Below are positions 55,867-64,000 of a stretch of 64,000 bases of DNA, in pieces. Under the pieces are notes generated by a model. It made no database searches. It was not told the origin of the DNA and saw nothing but the letters and a program-made list of their open reading frames with translations. The DNA lies in the NCBI GenBank assembly GCA_015068705.1, contig SVJZ01000003.1, positions 1 to 64,000 of the forward strand, read 5' to 3'. How positions within the stretch are numbered: the first letter of the stretch is position 1; each line of letters opens with the position of its first letter. This DNA is from Oscillospiraceae bacterium. GTDB lineage: Bacteria > Bacillota > Clostridia > UMGS1810. The position numbers were made by a program, and so were the translations under genes.

Positions 55867-56382
55867 ATGTTGTGTACTCATTGTGGACAAAAAGAGGCAA
55901 CGCTACATTATCAACAAAATAAAAACGGGCACAAGAGCGAAATGCATCTGTGTGCCGATTGTGCAAAAGAGATGGGGCTGCTTGGCAGTGATATGCTCTT
56001 TTCGGGCGGATTTAATTTCAACGGCCTGCTCAATCAGTTGCTTGGCACACCGGTAACCGCTGCGCCGTCGGCAGGTGCGGTGTGTGACAAGTGCGGTGAA
56101 CGGATTGACGAGTTTCGTTCCACCGGATTTTTGGGATGCGACCGGTGTTATGACGTGTTTGCCGATGCGGTGGAATCCATGCTTACCCGGATTCAACCCG
56201 ACACCACCCACCGTGGCAGGGTTTCGGGAGAAGAGGGAGAGAAATTCCGTCGTACAAACCGGCTCAAAGAATTGAAAGAGCAACTGCAAAAGGCAATTTT
56301 GGAGGAAAAGTACGAGCAGGCGGCGCAGCTTCGTGACCAGATCCGCGCAATACAAAATGAGGGAGGGGAAGTAGATGGCTAA
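55867..56382 (+). CDS. mcsA: McsA, activator of the arginine kinase
   Basis: A 171-residue protein with two pairs of zinc-binding CxxC motifs (CTHCGQ and CADCAK near the N-terminus; CDKCGE and GCDRCYD around residue 75-100) and a C-terminal UVR motif (LKELKEQLQKAILEEKYEQAAQLRDQI). It binds and activates McsB and modulates CtsR. The ATG at 55867 has GGGAGG 8 nt upstream. It overlaps mcsB by 8 nt. Confidence 0.94.
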   Translation: MLCTHCGQKEATLHYQQNKNGHKSEMHLCADCAKEMGLLGSDMLFSGGFNFNGLLNQLLGTPVTAAPSAGAVCDKCGERIDEFRSTGFLGCDRCYDVFADAVESMLTRIQPDTTHRGRVSGEEGEKFRRTNRLKELKEQLQKAILEEKYEQAAQLRDQIRAIQNEGGEVDG

Positions 56383-57385
56383 ATGGTATCATGACCAAGG
56401 CGCCCAGAGTGATATTGTGCTTTCCACCCGTGTGCGGCTGGCACGAAACATCAAGGGGATTCCCTTTCCGTCCCGTATGAAGGGTGAGGACGGCGAGAAG
56501 GTAATTTGTCTGGTGAAGGATGCACTGGACGCACTGCATTACAACTTTTCCCTTATCCGGTTAAGTGAGTGTCCCGATTTGGAAAAGCAACGGCTGTTGG
56601 AGGCGCATTTTATCAGCCCCGATATGCTGCGCGACACCGAGCACAAGGCGGTGTTTTTAAGCGAGGACGGGTATGTGTCCATCTTAATCAATGAGGAGGA
56701 CCACATCCGGTTGCAGGGGATTTTTTCGGGAATGGAAAGCGAGAAGGCATATGACCTGATTGCCAAAATTGACGATTGCCTTGCAGAACGGCTGAACTAT
56801 GCAGTACATGAAAAATACGGATACCTTACCGCCTGCCCCTCCAATGCAGGAACCGGAATGCGGCTTTCGTTTATGTTGCACCTGCCGGCATTGTGCATGG
56901 CGCAGCTTACCGAAAAGCTCTTTGCAACCATTGGCAAACTGGGTGTTACGGTGAGAGGGTTGTATGGCGAGGGCACCAAGGCGAGCGGATATGTGTTTCA
57001 GATATCCAACCAGTTTACTCTGGGGCGCAGTGAGCAGGAGCTGATGGCGAGCATCACCGAGGTGGTGGGGCAAATCATTTCCAAGGAGAGGGAACTTCGC
57101 ACAAAACTTCTGCGTGAAAACGGAGTTGCGCTGGAGGACAAAATTATGCGCGCATACGGGCAGATGAAGTACGCCCGGGTGATGAGCACCAAGGAGTTTA
57201 ACGGGTTGCTTTCGTTTGTGAGGCTGGGTGTGTCGGCAGGGCTGATTGATTCGCTTACCATACGGGAGGTAAATACATTGATGGTGGAGGCGCGCCCTGC
57301 GCATGTGATGGGTGATGCGCCGCTGACCGAAATGGAGCGGGATGTGAAGCGCGCGGACATCATCCGCAGGGCATTGGAAAAGTAA
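56375..57385 (+). CDS. mcsB: Protein arginine kinase McsB
   Basis: A 336-residue phosphagen-kinase-like enzyme that phosphorylates arginine on proteins and marks them for ClpC. Signature segments are STRVRLARNIKGIPFPS, the ATP/guanidino site NEEDHIRLQ and the loop CPSNAGTGMRLSF. The last 12 residues (57353-57385) are part of a tandem repeat. Confidence 0.95.
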   Translation: MAKWYHDQGAQSDIVLSTRVRLARNIKGIPFPSRMKGEDGEKVICLVKDALDALHYNFSLIRLSECPDLEKQRLLEAHFISPDMLRDTEHKAVFLSEDGYVSILINEEDHIRLQGIFSGMESEKAYDLIAKIDDCLAERLNYAVHEKYGYLTACPSNAGTGMRLSFMLHLPALCMAQLTEKLFATIGKLGVTVRGLYGEGTKASGYVFQISNQFTLGRSEQELMASITEVVGQIISKERELRTKLLRENGVALEDKIMRAYGQMKYARVMSTKEFNGLLSFVRLGVSAGLIDSLTIREVNTLMVEARPAHVMGDAPLTEMERDVKRADIIRRALEK

Positions 57386-57571
57386 GATTTTATTATATTT
57401 TTACAAAATATAATGGATGGGAATAAAACGTGCGGACATCATCCGCAAGGCGTTGGAAAAGTAAGATTTTATTATATTTTTACAAAATATAATGGATGGG
57501 AATAAAACGCGCGGACATCATCCGCAGGGCGTTGGAAAAGTAATTTTTATTATATTTTTACAAAATATAAT
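57353..57571 (+). repeat. 79-bp tandem repeat at the mcsB 3' end
   Basis: Units start at 57353, 57432 and 57511 (period exactly 79 bp, about 2.8 copies). Each contains the last codons of mcsB with the stop, then a hairpin ATTATATTTT/AAAATATAAT. Only the first unit is in frame with mcsB. The third is followed 11 bp later by a REP unit. Confidence 0.85.
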
Positions 57572-57581
57572 GTGAGAGATT

Positions 57582-57608
57582 GTAGGGGCCGGCGTCCTCG
57601 ACGGCCCG
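57582..57608 (+). repeat. REP unit, class A variant
   Basis: Starts GTAGGGG, stem GGGCCG/CGGCCC, loop gcgtcctcga. It lies 11 bp after the mcsB tandem repeat and 79 bp before the clpC start. Confidence 0.75.
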
Positions 57609-57687
57609 AAAAAACAGAATAAACTCATGCATTTTTGTAAAATTTTAATTGTCGCGAGGAACCGAAAAAATAAAGGAGGAACAGACC

Positions 57688-60099
57688 ATGGAGAGCAGAT
57701 TTTCCGAGCAGGCGCGCCGTGCATTACAACTGGCGCAGGAAACGGCAAAAGAGATGGGCTATGGCTTTGTGGGAAGCGAGCACATTCTGGCGGGTATCAT
57801 CCGCGAGGGCAACTCCAAGGCGGCTCATATATTAGAAGAGATGGGTGCAGACGAGCAGGCGGTTACCCAAAAAATCAAGGAACTGTCCGACCCCGGCACA
57901 CCGGGCGCACAGGGGCAGGTGCTTCCGCTTACCCCACGCACCAAAACGGTGATTGAATTAAGCTACAACGAATCCCGTCGGGCAGGGCAAAGCTATATCA
58001 CGCCCGAGCATTTGCTCATGGCAATATTACGCGAAGGGCAGAGCATGGCAATACGCATATTGCACGAGCTGGGAATAGAGCTGAATCGTCTGGCAGCCGA
58101 GCTTTCGGGCGAGCAGCAGGGTAACGCCAGTGGCGCGCCCAAGGCAAACGGCACCCTCAAAGGGTTGGAGCAATTTGGCACAGACCTTACCGCGCAGGCA
58201 CGGGAGGGGAAATTCGACCCCATCATTGGCAGGGACAAGGAAATAACCAGGGTGATACAGATTTTGTCCCGTCGCACCAAAAACAACCCCTGTCTGATTG
58301 GTGAGCCTGGGGTGGGTAAAACTGCCGTTGCCGAGGGTCTTGCGCAAAAAATTGTGTCGGGGCAGATCCCGGAAATTTTAAAAGGGAAACGGGTATTTGC
58401 ACTGGATCTGGGCGGCATGATTGCAGGCACAAAATATCGTGGCGAATTTGAAGAGCGCATCAAAAAAGCGCTCGATCAGGTGAAACAGGACGGCAACACC
58501 ATCCTCTTCATCGACGAGGTGCACACACTGGTAGGTGCCGGTGCGGCAGAGGGCGCAATGGATGCGGCAAACATCTTAAAACCCCTGCTCGCGCGCGGAG
58601 AAATTCAGGTAATCGGTGCAACCACACTGGATGAATATCGCAAAAATATCGAAAAGGATGCGGCGTTGGAAAGAAGGTTCCAACCCATCACGGTGGGCGA
58701 GCCGACCGTTTCCGAAACCATCGAGATTTTAAAGGGCATCCGTGACAAATACGAGGCGCACCACAAGGTTACCATTACAGACGAAGCACTGGAGAGTGCG
58801 GCGCGGCTGTCTGCCCGTTACATTACCGAACGGTTCCTGCCCGACAAGGCAATTGACCTGATTGATGAGGCGGCATCCAAAATCCGCCTGACCGCATACA
58901 CCGCGCCCCCCGACATCAAGGAGCTGGAGGGACAGGCGGCAGAGCTTGCCGAGCAAAAGCGTGCGGCGATTGCGGCGGAGGAATTTGAAAAAGCGGCAGG
59001 GCTGCGTGACCGGGAAGAATCCTTGCGCGCTGAGTTGGAGGAGAAGAAGGCAGGTTGGGAAAAGACCAATTCCAAAGAGGCGCTTTCGGTGACCGAAGAG
59101 GATATTTGTGACATCATCACCGACTGGACGGGGATTCCAGTGAAAAAGCTTGCCGACGAGGAGCAGGAAAGACTCCGCAATATGGAGCAGATTTTGCACC
59201 GACGTGTGGTGGGTCAGGACGAGGCGGTGTCGGCGGTGGCAAAGGCAATCCGCCGTGGTCGTACCGGCTTGAAAGACCCCAAACGCCCCACCGGATCGTT
59301 CATTTTCTTGGGTCCTACCGGTGTGGGAAAAACCGAGCTGTGCAAGGCACTTGCCGAAACCATTTTCGGGGACGAAAATGCCATCATCCGTGTGGACATG
59401 AGTGAATATATGGACAAGCACAATGTGTCCCGTTTGGTCGGCTCGCCCCCGGGATTTGTGGGCTATGAGGAGGGCGGTCAACTTACCGAAAAGGTACGGC
59501 GCAAGCCTTATTCGGTGGTGCTGTTTGACGAGATTGAAAAGGCGCATCCGGATGTGTTTAACATTCTCCTGCAGATTTTAGAGGACGGAATTTTAACCGA
59601 TTCTCAGGGGCGCAGGGTGGATTTTAAAAACACGGTAGTGATTATGACCTCCAACATCGGGGCGCGATTGATTACCGAAAAGAGCCGTACGCTGGGCTTT
59701 GGCGGCGGTGAAGATGCAGAGCGTGGATATGAGCAGATCAAAGAGGATGTGTTGGGCGAGCTGAAAAAGGTGTTTCGACCCGAGCTTCTCAACCGTATCG
59801 ACGAGATGATTGTATTCCACAAGCTGAATGAGGAAAACATCGAGCAGATTTCGCGCATCATGCTCTCTTCGCTGAAAGAGCGGATGGCGGCGTTGGGCAT
59901 CGAGGTGAATTTTACCGATGAACTGGTAAAATTCATTGCCAAGGCAGGATATGACCCGGTTTATGGAGCAAGACCCCTTCGCAGGGCGATTCAGTCGAGG
60001 GTGGAGGATTTGCTGTCCGACGAGATGCTTTCGGGGCGCGTGAGTGCAAGTGCACCCGTGACGGTGGACGCAGACGAGAACGGCGTAAAATTAGGATAA
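57688..60099 (+). CDS. clpC: ATP-dependent Clp protease ATPase subunit ClpC
   Basis: An 803-residue Hsp100 unfoldase. The N-domain has two repeats ([20 protein letters not shown] and the second around residue 80), then AAA-1 with Walker [14 protein letters not shown] and Walker [18 protein letters not shown], an M-domain/UVR motif ([18 protein letters not shown]), and AAA-2 with [13 protein letters not shown] and [13 protein letters not shown]. It works with ClpP and McsB. AAGGAGGA lies 7 nt before the ATG at 57688; the frame upstream is not used. Confidence 0.97.
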   Translation: MESRFSEQARRALQLAQETAKEMGYGFVGSEHILAGIIREGNSKAAHILEEMGADEQAVTQKIKELSDPGTPGAQGQVLPLTPRTKTVIELSYNESRRAGQSYITPEHLLMAILREGQSMAIRILHELGIELNRLAAELSGEQQGNASGAPKANGTLKGLEQFGTDLTAQAREGKFDPIIGRDKEITRVIQILSRRTKNNPCLIGEPGVGKTAVAEGLAQKIVSGQIPEILKGKRVFALDLGGMIAGTKYRGEFEERIKKALDQVKQDGNTILFIDEVHTLVGAGAAEGAMDAANILKPLLARGEIQVIGATTLDEYRKNIEKDAALERRFQPITVGEPTVSETIEILKGIRDKYEAHHKVTITDEALESAARLSARYITERFLPDKAIDLIDEAASKIRLTAYTAPPDIKELEGQAAELAEQKRAAIAAEEFEKAAGLRDREESLRAELEEKKAGWEKTNSKEALSVTEEDICDIITDWTGIPVKKLADEEQERLRNMEQILHRRVVGQDEAVSAVAKAIRRGRTGLKDPKRPTGSFIFLGPTGVGKTELCKALAETIFGDENAIIRVDMSEYMDKHNVSRLVGSPPGFVGYEEGGQLTEKVRRKPYSVVLFDEIEKAHPDVFNILLQILEDGILTDSQGRRVDFKNTVVIMTSNIGARLITEKSRTLGFGGGEDAERGYEQIKEDVLGELKKVFRPELLNRIDEMIVFHKLNEENIEQISRIMLSSLKERMAALGIEVNFTDELVKFIAKAGYDPVYGARPLRRAIQSRVEDLLSDEMLSGRVSASAPVTVDADENGVKLG

Positions 60100-60103
60100 A
60101 AAG

Positions 60104-60136
60104 AAAAAGAGTGCTTTTCGTGAGCACTCTTTTTTG
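60104..60136 (+). terminator. Terminator of the ctsR-clpC operon
   Basis: AAAGAGTGCT/AGCACTCTTT hairpin with a T run. Confidence 0.8.
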
Positions 60137-60139
60137 TAT

Positions 60140-60225
60140 GAGGAAATGTCGGGACGAAAGAGGACGCCGTCCCCTACAGGTTTTGTGCGAATGGGTTGCG
60201 GAACGACACGCAGGTCGTTCCCTAC
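60140..60225 (-). repeat. Two REP units upstream of the RAYT locus
   Basis: Class A variant at 60140-60167 (stem GGGACG/CGTCCC, ends CCCCTAC) and class B unit at 60199-60225 (stem GGAACGAC/GTCGTTCC, ends CCCTAC), both on the minus strand. Confidence 0.8.
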
Positions 60226-60232
60226 GAGGGTA

Positions 60233-60493
60233 TTATGGAGTGACGTGTGAAAGGCAGATCAGTTGATGTGCCTTGTTCAGGGCGGTAACGGCTTGGGTGT
60301 GGAGTAAATCTGCCTTGACCCGTGCCGCGGCAAAATCGTATTGTTCTGTTTCGGAAAGGGAGTTTACATTCAGGCAATCAAAATAATCAACGCACAAATC
60401 CCGTGCATGCACCTCGATTTGTTGCAGAAAATGTTGCAGGGTGTTGGCGGCATCGCAGATGTCGATGAGGGTGGATTGTTTGGAAGTGGGCAT
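60233..60493 (-). CDS. Small hypothetical protein, paralogue of the 640-933 product
   Basis: An 86-residue protein resembling the 640-933 product: STLIDICDAANTLQHFLQQIEV at the N-terminus, a YFD motif after about 15 residues, and YDFAAARVKADLLHTQ further on. Its length is slightly smaller and it has more Cys. AAAGGAG precedes the ATG. It is flanked on both sides by REP units. Family and function unknown. Confidence 0.7.
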   Translation of the reverse strand: MPTSKQSTLIDICDAANTLQHFLQQIEVHARDLCVDYFDCLNVNSLSETEQYDFAAARVKADLLHTQAVTALNKAHQLICLSHVTP

Positions 60494-60528
60494 AAGAATT
60501 CTCCTTTATGATTTATTGTTGTGGTAAG

Positions 60529-60555
60529 CGGAACGGCACGCAGGCCGTTCCCTAC
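60529..60555 (-). repeat. REP unit, class B
   Basis: Stem GGAACGGC/GCCGTTCC with loop acgcag, ends CCCTAC, minus strand. It lies between the small orphan gene and the RAYT operon. Confidence 0.8.
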
Positions 60556-60662
60556 ATATTCATTTTAGAATATTATACCACATAATTTTGTTGATTGCAA
60601 TACATTTGTTATGCATACAATAAAAATATAGTTATATATAATTGTATTGCAGAGGTGATTAT

Positions 60663-60836
60663 ATGAAAAAGTTTAAAATTCCGTCTGTTCCACCTACCAC
60701 AAACAAATGTATACGGTTTCCGAACGATATTATTGATGAGGTAGAAAAGGCGATAGAAGGTGAAAACTGTACCTTTACGGCTTTTGTTGTGGAAGCGGTA
60801 AGAGTGGCATTGGAAAATATTGAAGATGAAAAGTAA
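60663..60836 (+). CDS. Ribbon-helix-helix-like protein overlapping the RAYT gene
   Basis: A 57-residue protein preceded by AGAGGTGA. After a basic Pro-rich start (KKFKIPSVPPTTNK), the sequence CIRFPNDIIDEVEKAIEGENCTFTAFVVEAVRVAL fits a short beta strand and two helices, as in CopG/Arc-type DNA-binding proteins or antitoxins. Its stop lies inside the start of the RAYT gene, so the two are translated together. It may regulate the RAYT gene or act as its partner. Confidence 0.65.
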   Translation: MKKFKIPSVPPTTNKCIRFPNDIIDEVEKAIEGENCTFTAFVVEAVRVALENIEDEK

Positions 60837-61338
60837 ATTACCAAAGCGAAAACCGACCAGGTTAAAAGGGTATGATTATGGGGCACCGGGGGCGTATTTT
60901 GTTACGATATGTGTAAAAGACAGAAAAGAATTGTTGTCACAGATCGTAGGGGACGGCGTCCACGACGTCCCGAAAAATGTATTAACGAGCTATGGTAAAA
61001 TTGCAGAAAAGCAGATCAATCAAATGAATGAATTTTATGATTACATTACGGTTGATAAATATATCGTTATGCCAAACCACATACATTTGCTGTTATCAAT
61101 AACAAATGTGGAGTATAATCCGGGCTGCGGGACGTCGAGGACGCCGTCCCCTACAAGTGCAACTGTAGCAAGCTTTGTATCAACATTCAAGCGATTTTGC
61201 AACAAGGAATACGGGGATAACATTTGGCAGCGTTCCTACCATGATCACATTATCCGTGGCGAAAGGGATTACCAAAAAATATGGGAATACATCGACACCA
61301 ATGCGTTGCGTTGGGAAGAAGATTGTTTTTACGTTTAA
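60826..61338 (+). CDS. REP-associated tyrosine transposase (RAYT)
   Basis: A 170-residue Y1 transposase-like protein. The HUH motif lies in VMPNHIHLLLS, and the candidate catalytic Tyr in WQRSYHDHIIRGERDYQKIW; the N-terminal GYDYGAPGAYFVTICVKDRKE is typical. RAYTs cut single-stranded DNA at hairpins with a GTAG foot and are thought to spread REPs. Two such hairpins lie within this gene: 60946-60972 (plus) and 61128-61154 (minus), each 27 bp, reading VGDGVHDVP and GTSRTPSPT in frame. The start is weak: ATG at 60826 or TTG at 60820. No transposon ends are visible. Confidence 0.9.
   Translation: MKSKLPKRKPTRLKGYDYGAPGAYFVTICVKDRKELLSQIVGDGVHDVPKNVLTSYGKIAEKQINQMNEFYDYITVDKYIVMPNHIHLLLSITNVEYNPGCGTSRTPSPTSATVASFVSTFKRFCNKEYGDNIWQRSYHDHIIRGERDYQKIWEYIDTNALRWEEDCFYV
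60946..60972 (+). repeat. REP unit inside the RAYT gene (plus)
   Basis: Starts GTAGGGG, stem GGGACG/CGTCCC, loop gcgtccacga. Exactly 27 bp, in frame. Confidence 0.85.
61128..61154 (-). repeat. REP unit inside the RAYT gene (minus)
   Basis: Stem GGGACG/CGTCCC, loop tcgaggacgc, ends CCCCTAC. Exactly 27 bp, in frame, opposite in orientation to the unit at 60946. Confidence 0.85.
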
Positions 61339-61371
61339 AACGGAGCAGTGAAATTCACTGCTCCGTTTTTT
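61337..61371 (+). terminator. Terminator after the RAYT gene
   Basis: AAAACGGAGCAGTG/CACTGCTCCGTTTT with a T run; the A run on the other side could also serve the minus-strand operon. Confidence 0.8.
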
Positions 61372-61379
61372 GTATGGGA

Positions 61380-62603
61380 TTAATTTTCTTTTTTACGTCT
61401 TAACAGAGTATATGGCTCTACTGCCGTGGGAACCGGCATGGTAAGGCGCGTTTGCGGATGTGGTGCGGCGGTGATGGGAACTCCTTCTGCATCCTTCATA
61501 CCGCTTGCCGTAAAGGTTGCACCATCCAAGGTGGGGTTTAAGGTTTCGAGGATATCCCCCTCTACAAAGCGGTTGCGCTGTTCGATGAGCGCAGTTTTGG
61601 TTTGGGGGTCATACTCCACCACCACTCCCACAATTTCATAATTCTGAATGTAGGAGGAGGTGCCGTATACCTGCTCATCCGGCCCCGGTTTGCCAAAGAA
61701 AAATCCGGTGGTATATCCGCGGTAGCTTGCCTTGGTAAGCTCGGTGAGCAAGGCAGGGTCAAAGGTGTAGCCGTCGGGGTTTGCAACATATGCATCAATG
61801 GCGGTGCGGTACGCCTTTACCACCGTGGCAAGGTAGAGCTCATTTTTGATGCGTCCCTCTATCTTAAAACTATTGATGCCGGCGTTTACCAATTCGGGGA
61901 TGTGGTCAATCATGCACAAATCCTTGGAATTGAAAATAAAGGTGCCCCGTTCGGTTTCCTCCACGGGATAATATTGCCCCGGACGTTGCTCCTCCACCAA
62001 TGCATATTTCCAGCGGCAGGGATGGGTGCACGCGCCCTGATTGGCGTCACGCCCGGTCATATAATTGCTCAAAAGGCATCGTCCCGAATAGGAAATGCAC
62101 ATGGCACCATGGACAAATGCTTCCAGTTCCATATCGGTTTTTTGGCGGATGTCGGCAATCTCGGAAAGCGAAAGCTCGCGCGCCAACACCACACGGCTTG
62201 CCCCCTGTGATTTCCAGAATTCCACCGACCGCCAGTTTACATTGTTTGCCTGGGTGCTGATGTGGATGGGCAGGTCGGGTGCGTATTCACGCGCAAGGGC
62301 AAATAGTCCCGGGTCGGATATGATGACCCCGTCTGCACCCATATCGGCGACCGAACGGATGTAGTCGGGAAATGCATCCAGATCGGCGTTGTGGGGGATG
62401 ATGTTTGCGGCGATATACACCTTTTTGCCGCGCGCGTGGGCAAAGTCAATACCCTCATTGAGCTCGTCGGGGGTGAAATTTTTTGCCGCTGCACGCAGCG
62501 AGAATGCCTCGCCGCCTGCATACACCGCATCTGCGCCATAAATCAAAGCACATTTTAATTTGTTCAGACTTCCTGCCGGAGCAAGGAGTTCGGGTTTGTT
62601 CAT
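61380..62603 (-). CDS. trhP: U32 family tRNA hydroxylation protein (TrhP-like)
   Basis: A 407-residue U32 protein with PELLAPAGSLNKLKCALIYGADAVYAGG, AFVHGAMCISYSGRCLLSNYM and the Cys pattern CTHPCRWKY. In B. subtilis and E. coli such proteins are needed for 5-hydroxyuridine at tRNA position 34, which TrmR then methylates. The neighbouring mltG and trmR genes give the same order as the yrr operon. GTG (62612) and ATG (62603) are both possible; I chose the ATG. Confidence 0.85.
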   Translation of the reverse strand: MNKPELLAPAGSLNKLKCALIYGADAVYAGGEAFSLRAAAKNFTPDELNEGIDFAHARGKKVYIAANIIPHNADLDAFPDYIRSVADMGADGVIISDPGLFALAREYAPDLPIHISTQANNVNWRSVEFWKSQGASRVVLARELSLSEIADIRQKTDMELEAFVHGAMCISYSGRCLLSNYMTGRDANQGACTHPCRWKYALVEEQRPGQYYPVEETERGTFIFNSKDLCMIDHIPELVNAGINSFKIEGRIKNELYLATVVKAYRTAIDAYVANPDGYTFDPALLTELTKASYRGYTTGFFFGKPGPDEQVYGTSSYIQNYEIVGVVVEYDPQTKTALIEQRNRFVEGDILETLNPTLDGATFTASGMKDAEGVPITAAPHPQTRLTMPVPTAVEPYTLLRRKKEN

Positions 62604-62608
62604 TCCAA

Positions 62609-63244
62609 TCACCGTACCTTTTTCTTTTTTACCGACAAGGATACCCCGTCGCCCAAGGGCAGGATGGTGGTGGTAAGTTCCTCGTCATGGGTAATTGCAT
62701 CCAAAAACTCCCGTAAATTCATGGTGAGAGCACGTTTGGCATAGGGCGGGATGCCCGGCTGGGCAACCATTCCGTCAAAGAGCACATTATCTGCAACCAG
62801 CACACCGCCCTCTTTGAGCAATCGCTTGCAATCGGGCAGATAGCGGTTGTAGTAGGATTTATTTGCGTCCAGAAAAATCAGATCGTAGTGTTGGTCCGGC
62901 AACATCCGTACCACCGTTTCGGCGTCATCCTCAATGAGGTGGACGTTGCCCTCAGGTGCATACTGCGCCAGCACCTCTCTGGCATACGCCGCACGTTCGG
63001 CATCCTTTTCCACCGTGGTAACCGCACCATAGCGTGACAAAAGGGTTGTGCTGTAGCCGATTGCCGTGCCGATTTCCAGGATGCGTGAAGGGTTCAGGGT
63101 AACGCACAAAAACTGCAGTAGTTGCGCCGTTTCCGGTTTTAATATGGGTATATAATTTGCGTGTGCATATGCCTCTACCTCGGGCAGGGAAAAGCCGCCC
63201 GCATGCGCGCGCAAAAAGCGTTCTACATCAGGATTGGTAATCAT
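62609..63244 (-). CDS. trmR: tRNA 5-hydroxyuridine methyltransferase TrmR-like
   Basis: A class I SAM methyltransferase of 211 aa, of the O-methyltransferase family 3 type. The SAM motif is ILEIGTAIGYSTTLL, with VEKDAERAAYA, and the metal-binding Asp residues lie in LIFLDANKSYY and VADNVLF. Located between mltG and a U32 gene, it matches YrrM/TrmR, which methylates 5-hydroxyuridine in tRNA. It ends at the start of the U32 gene. Confidence 0.87.
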   Translation of the reverse strand: MITNPDVERFLRAHAGGFSLPEVEAYAHANYIPILKPETAQLLQFLCVTLNPSRILEIGTAIGYSTTLLSRYGAVTTVEKDAERAAYAREVLAQYAPEGNVHLIEDDAETVVRMLPDQHYDLIFLDANKSYYNRYLPDCKRLLKEGGVLVADNVLFDGMVAQPGIPPYAKRALTMNLREFLDAITHDEELTTTILPLGDGVSLSVKKKKVR

Positions 63245-63247
63245 AAT

Positions 63248-64000
63248 CTACTGCGCCATCGCCGCGAGGTGTTCCTCGTAGGTTCTGGAAAAGACGTGCC
63301 TGCCCGATGCCGCCAGACCGAAGTAGAGGCAGTCGGTCTGTTCGGGATGGAGTGCCGCAGAGAGCGAGGCGCGTCCCGGGTTTGCGATGGGTCCCACCGG
63401 AAGTCCGGGGTTGAGATAGGTGTTATACGGAGATTTGATTTGAGTGTCTTCGGTGGAAAGCACCGGCTTTCTCTCCTTTAAAATATATTGCACGGTGGCA
63501 CACGATTGCAGGCGGTTCATATAGTCGGTACGTTTCAACCGGTTGTGAAACACGCCCGAAACCAAACCGCGATCTGCATCCGAAAGTGCTTCGCGCTCGA
63601 TGATGCTGGCAAGGGTAACCACCTCGTCTGCCGTCATGCCCAGCTCGTCCAGGCGGGTTTGGTCACACACCGCAGAAAACACCTGTTCAAAGCGGTTTAA
63701 GAATACCTTGACCACTTCCTCTGCCATCATGCCCCGTTCAAATTCATAGGTATCGGGGAAGAGATATCCTTCCAGTGCATAGGTGCGTTTGCCCTTGTCG
63801 GTGATGGAAGAGAGAAAGTCAAAATCGTAATCGGTGGAATTGATTGCCTGCTCAAATGCCTCCCGGCTCACAATGCCGTTTTCTGCCAGACGGTCGGCAA
63901 TCTGCCGCGCCTCAAATCCCTCCGGGATGAGCACACGCACATAAGATGCCGAGTTTGGCGCGCCATTTAAGGTTTGGATGATTTGGGCGTAGCTGTCGCC
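63248..64000 (-). CDS. mltG: Endolytic murein transglycosylase MltG (partial)
   Basis: The C-terminal part (about 250 residues) of MltG; the N-terminus lies beyond the window. Visible are VRVLIPEGFEARQIADRLAENGI, GYLFPDTYEFE, the catalytic-Glu segment ASIIEREALSDADRGLVSGVF and the end GPIANPGRASLSAALHPEQTDCLYFG. It cleaves nascent glycan strands at the membrane. The stop at 63248 lies 3 nt from the trmR start. Confidence 0.93.
   Translation of the reverse strand, partial: GDSYAQIIQTLNGAPNSASYVRVLIPEGFEARQIADRLAENGIVSREAFEQAINSTDYDFDFLSSITDKGKRTYALEGYLFPDTYEFERGMMAEEVVKVFLNRFEQVFSAVCDQTRLDELGMTADEVVTLASIIEREALSDADRGLVSGVFHNRLKRTDYMNRLQSCATVQYILKERKPVLSTEDTQIKSPYNTYLNPGLPVGPIANPGRASLSAALHPEQTDCLYFGLAASGRHVFSRTYEEHLAAMAQ

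Noticed and set aside
57353-57571. CRISPR-like array
   Set aside because: The 79-bp units are contiguous, have no spacers and contain the mcsB stop region, so it is a tandem duplication.

Overview
The window is chromosomal DNA from a spore-forming Firmicute, most likely a member of class Clostridia. The evidence is Spo0A, SpoVG, a bipartite WalRK/YycHI locus, CtsR-McsA-McsB-ClpC, the MreBCD/MinCDE block, holo-ACP synthase next to alanine racemase and an EndoA-type toxin, and a DUF6106-type membrane protein. There are no rRNA or tRNA genes, no CRISPR array and no prophage.

Layout. (1) 1-1680: dispersed repeats, a small orphan protein, a promoter-driven structured RNA leader with its own terminator, a 64-residue ORF, and a cluster of REP-like hairpins. 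(2) 1.7-10.5 kb: the classical origin block on the minus strand, dnaA-dnaN-yaaA-recF-remB-gyrB-gyrA. The dnaA-dnaN gap carries TAG triplet repeats, a G run and DnaA boxes, the layout of a basal unwinding site. (3) 10.6-16.8 kb: fused threonine/serine exporter, a LexA/CI-like repressor with a probably dead protease domain, CCA-adding enzyme, a glycolipid synthase-like glycosyltransferase, three tiny cysteine-rich membrane proteins, and spo0A. (4) 17.1-20.9 kb: a small plus-strand dehydrogenase cluster with an AraC regulator. (5) 20.9-29.5 kb: NUDIX, secreted protein, MazEF-like pair, alr, an AcpS-NAD(P)HX dehydratase fusion, amidohydrolase, mgsA, minEDC. (6) 29.5-41.4 kb: mrdA-mreDCB-maf, a Gx transporter with a NusG-II protein, dut, an RlhA-like U32 protein, zapA, a HAD phosphatase and murC, all minus strand. 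(7) 41.5-54.7 kb: plus-strand spoVG, mutY, an ABC exporter, prmA, rsmE, walRK with accessory genes, a secreted nuclease and ybaB. (8) 54.8-60.1 kb: a DnaA-box cluster, then the CtsR-controlled ctsR-mcsA-mcsB-clpC operon, with 3'-end tandem duplications. (9) 60.1-61.4 kb: a REP-associated transposase (RAYT) locus. (10) 61.4-64 kb: mltG-trmR-trhP on the minus strand; mltG is cut by the window edge.

The most interesting system is a set of about 25 REP-like hairpin units, mostly 27 bp. Each starts with GTAGGG (or ends with CCCTAC on the other strand). They fall into at least three stem classes related by compensatory base changes, and several form head-to-head pairs like the BIMEs of enterobacteria. 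The GTAG foot is the hallmark recognised by RAYT enzymes in E. coli, and a RAYT gene lies in the same window. That gene carries two 27-bp units in frame inside its own coding sequence and is translationally overlapped by a ribbon-helix-helix protein gene.

Other points: a second cluster of perfect DnaA boxes at 54.9 kb; a riboswitch-like leader at 982-1129; a paralogous pair of small unknown proteins at 640 and 60233; and a roughly 30-kb mostly minus-strand block that would be transcribed head-on to a fork leaving oriC to the right. All names rest on reading sequence motifs and gene order; no database search was run.
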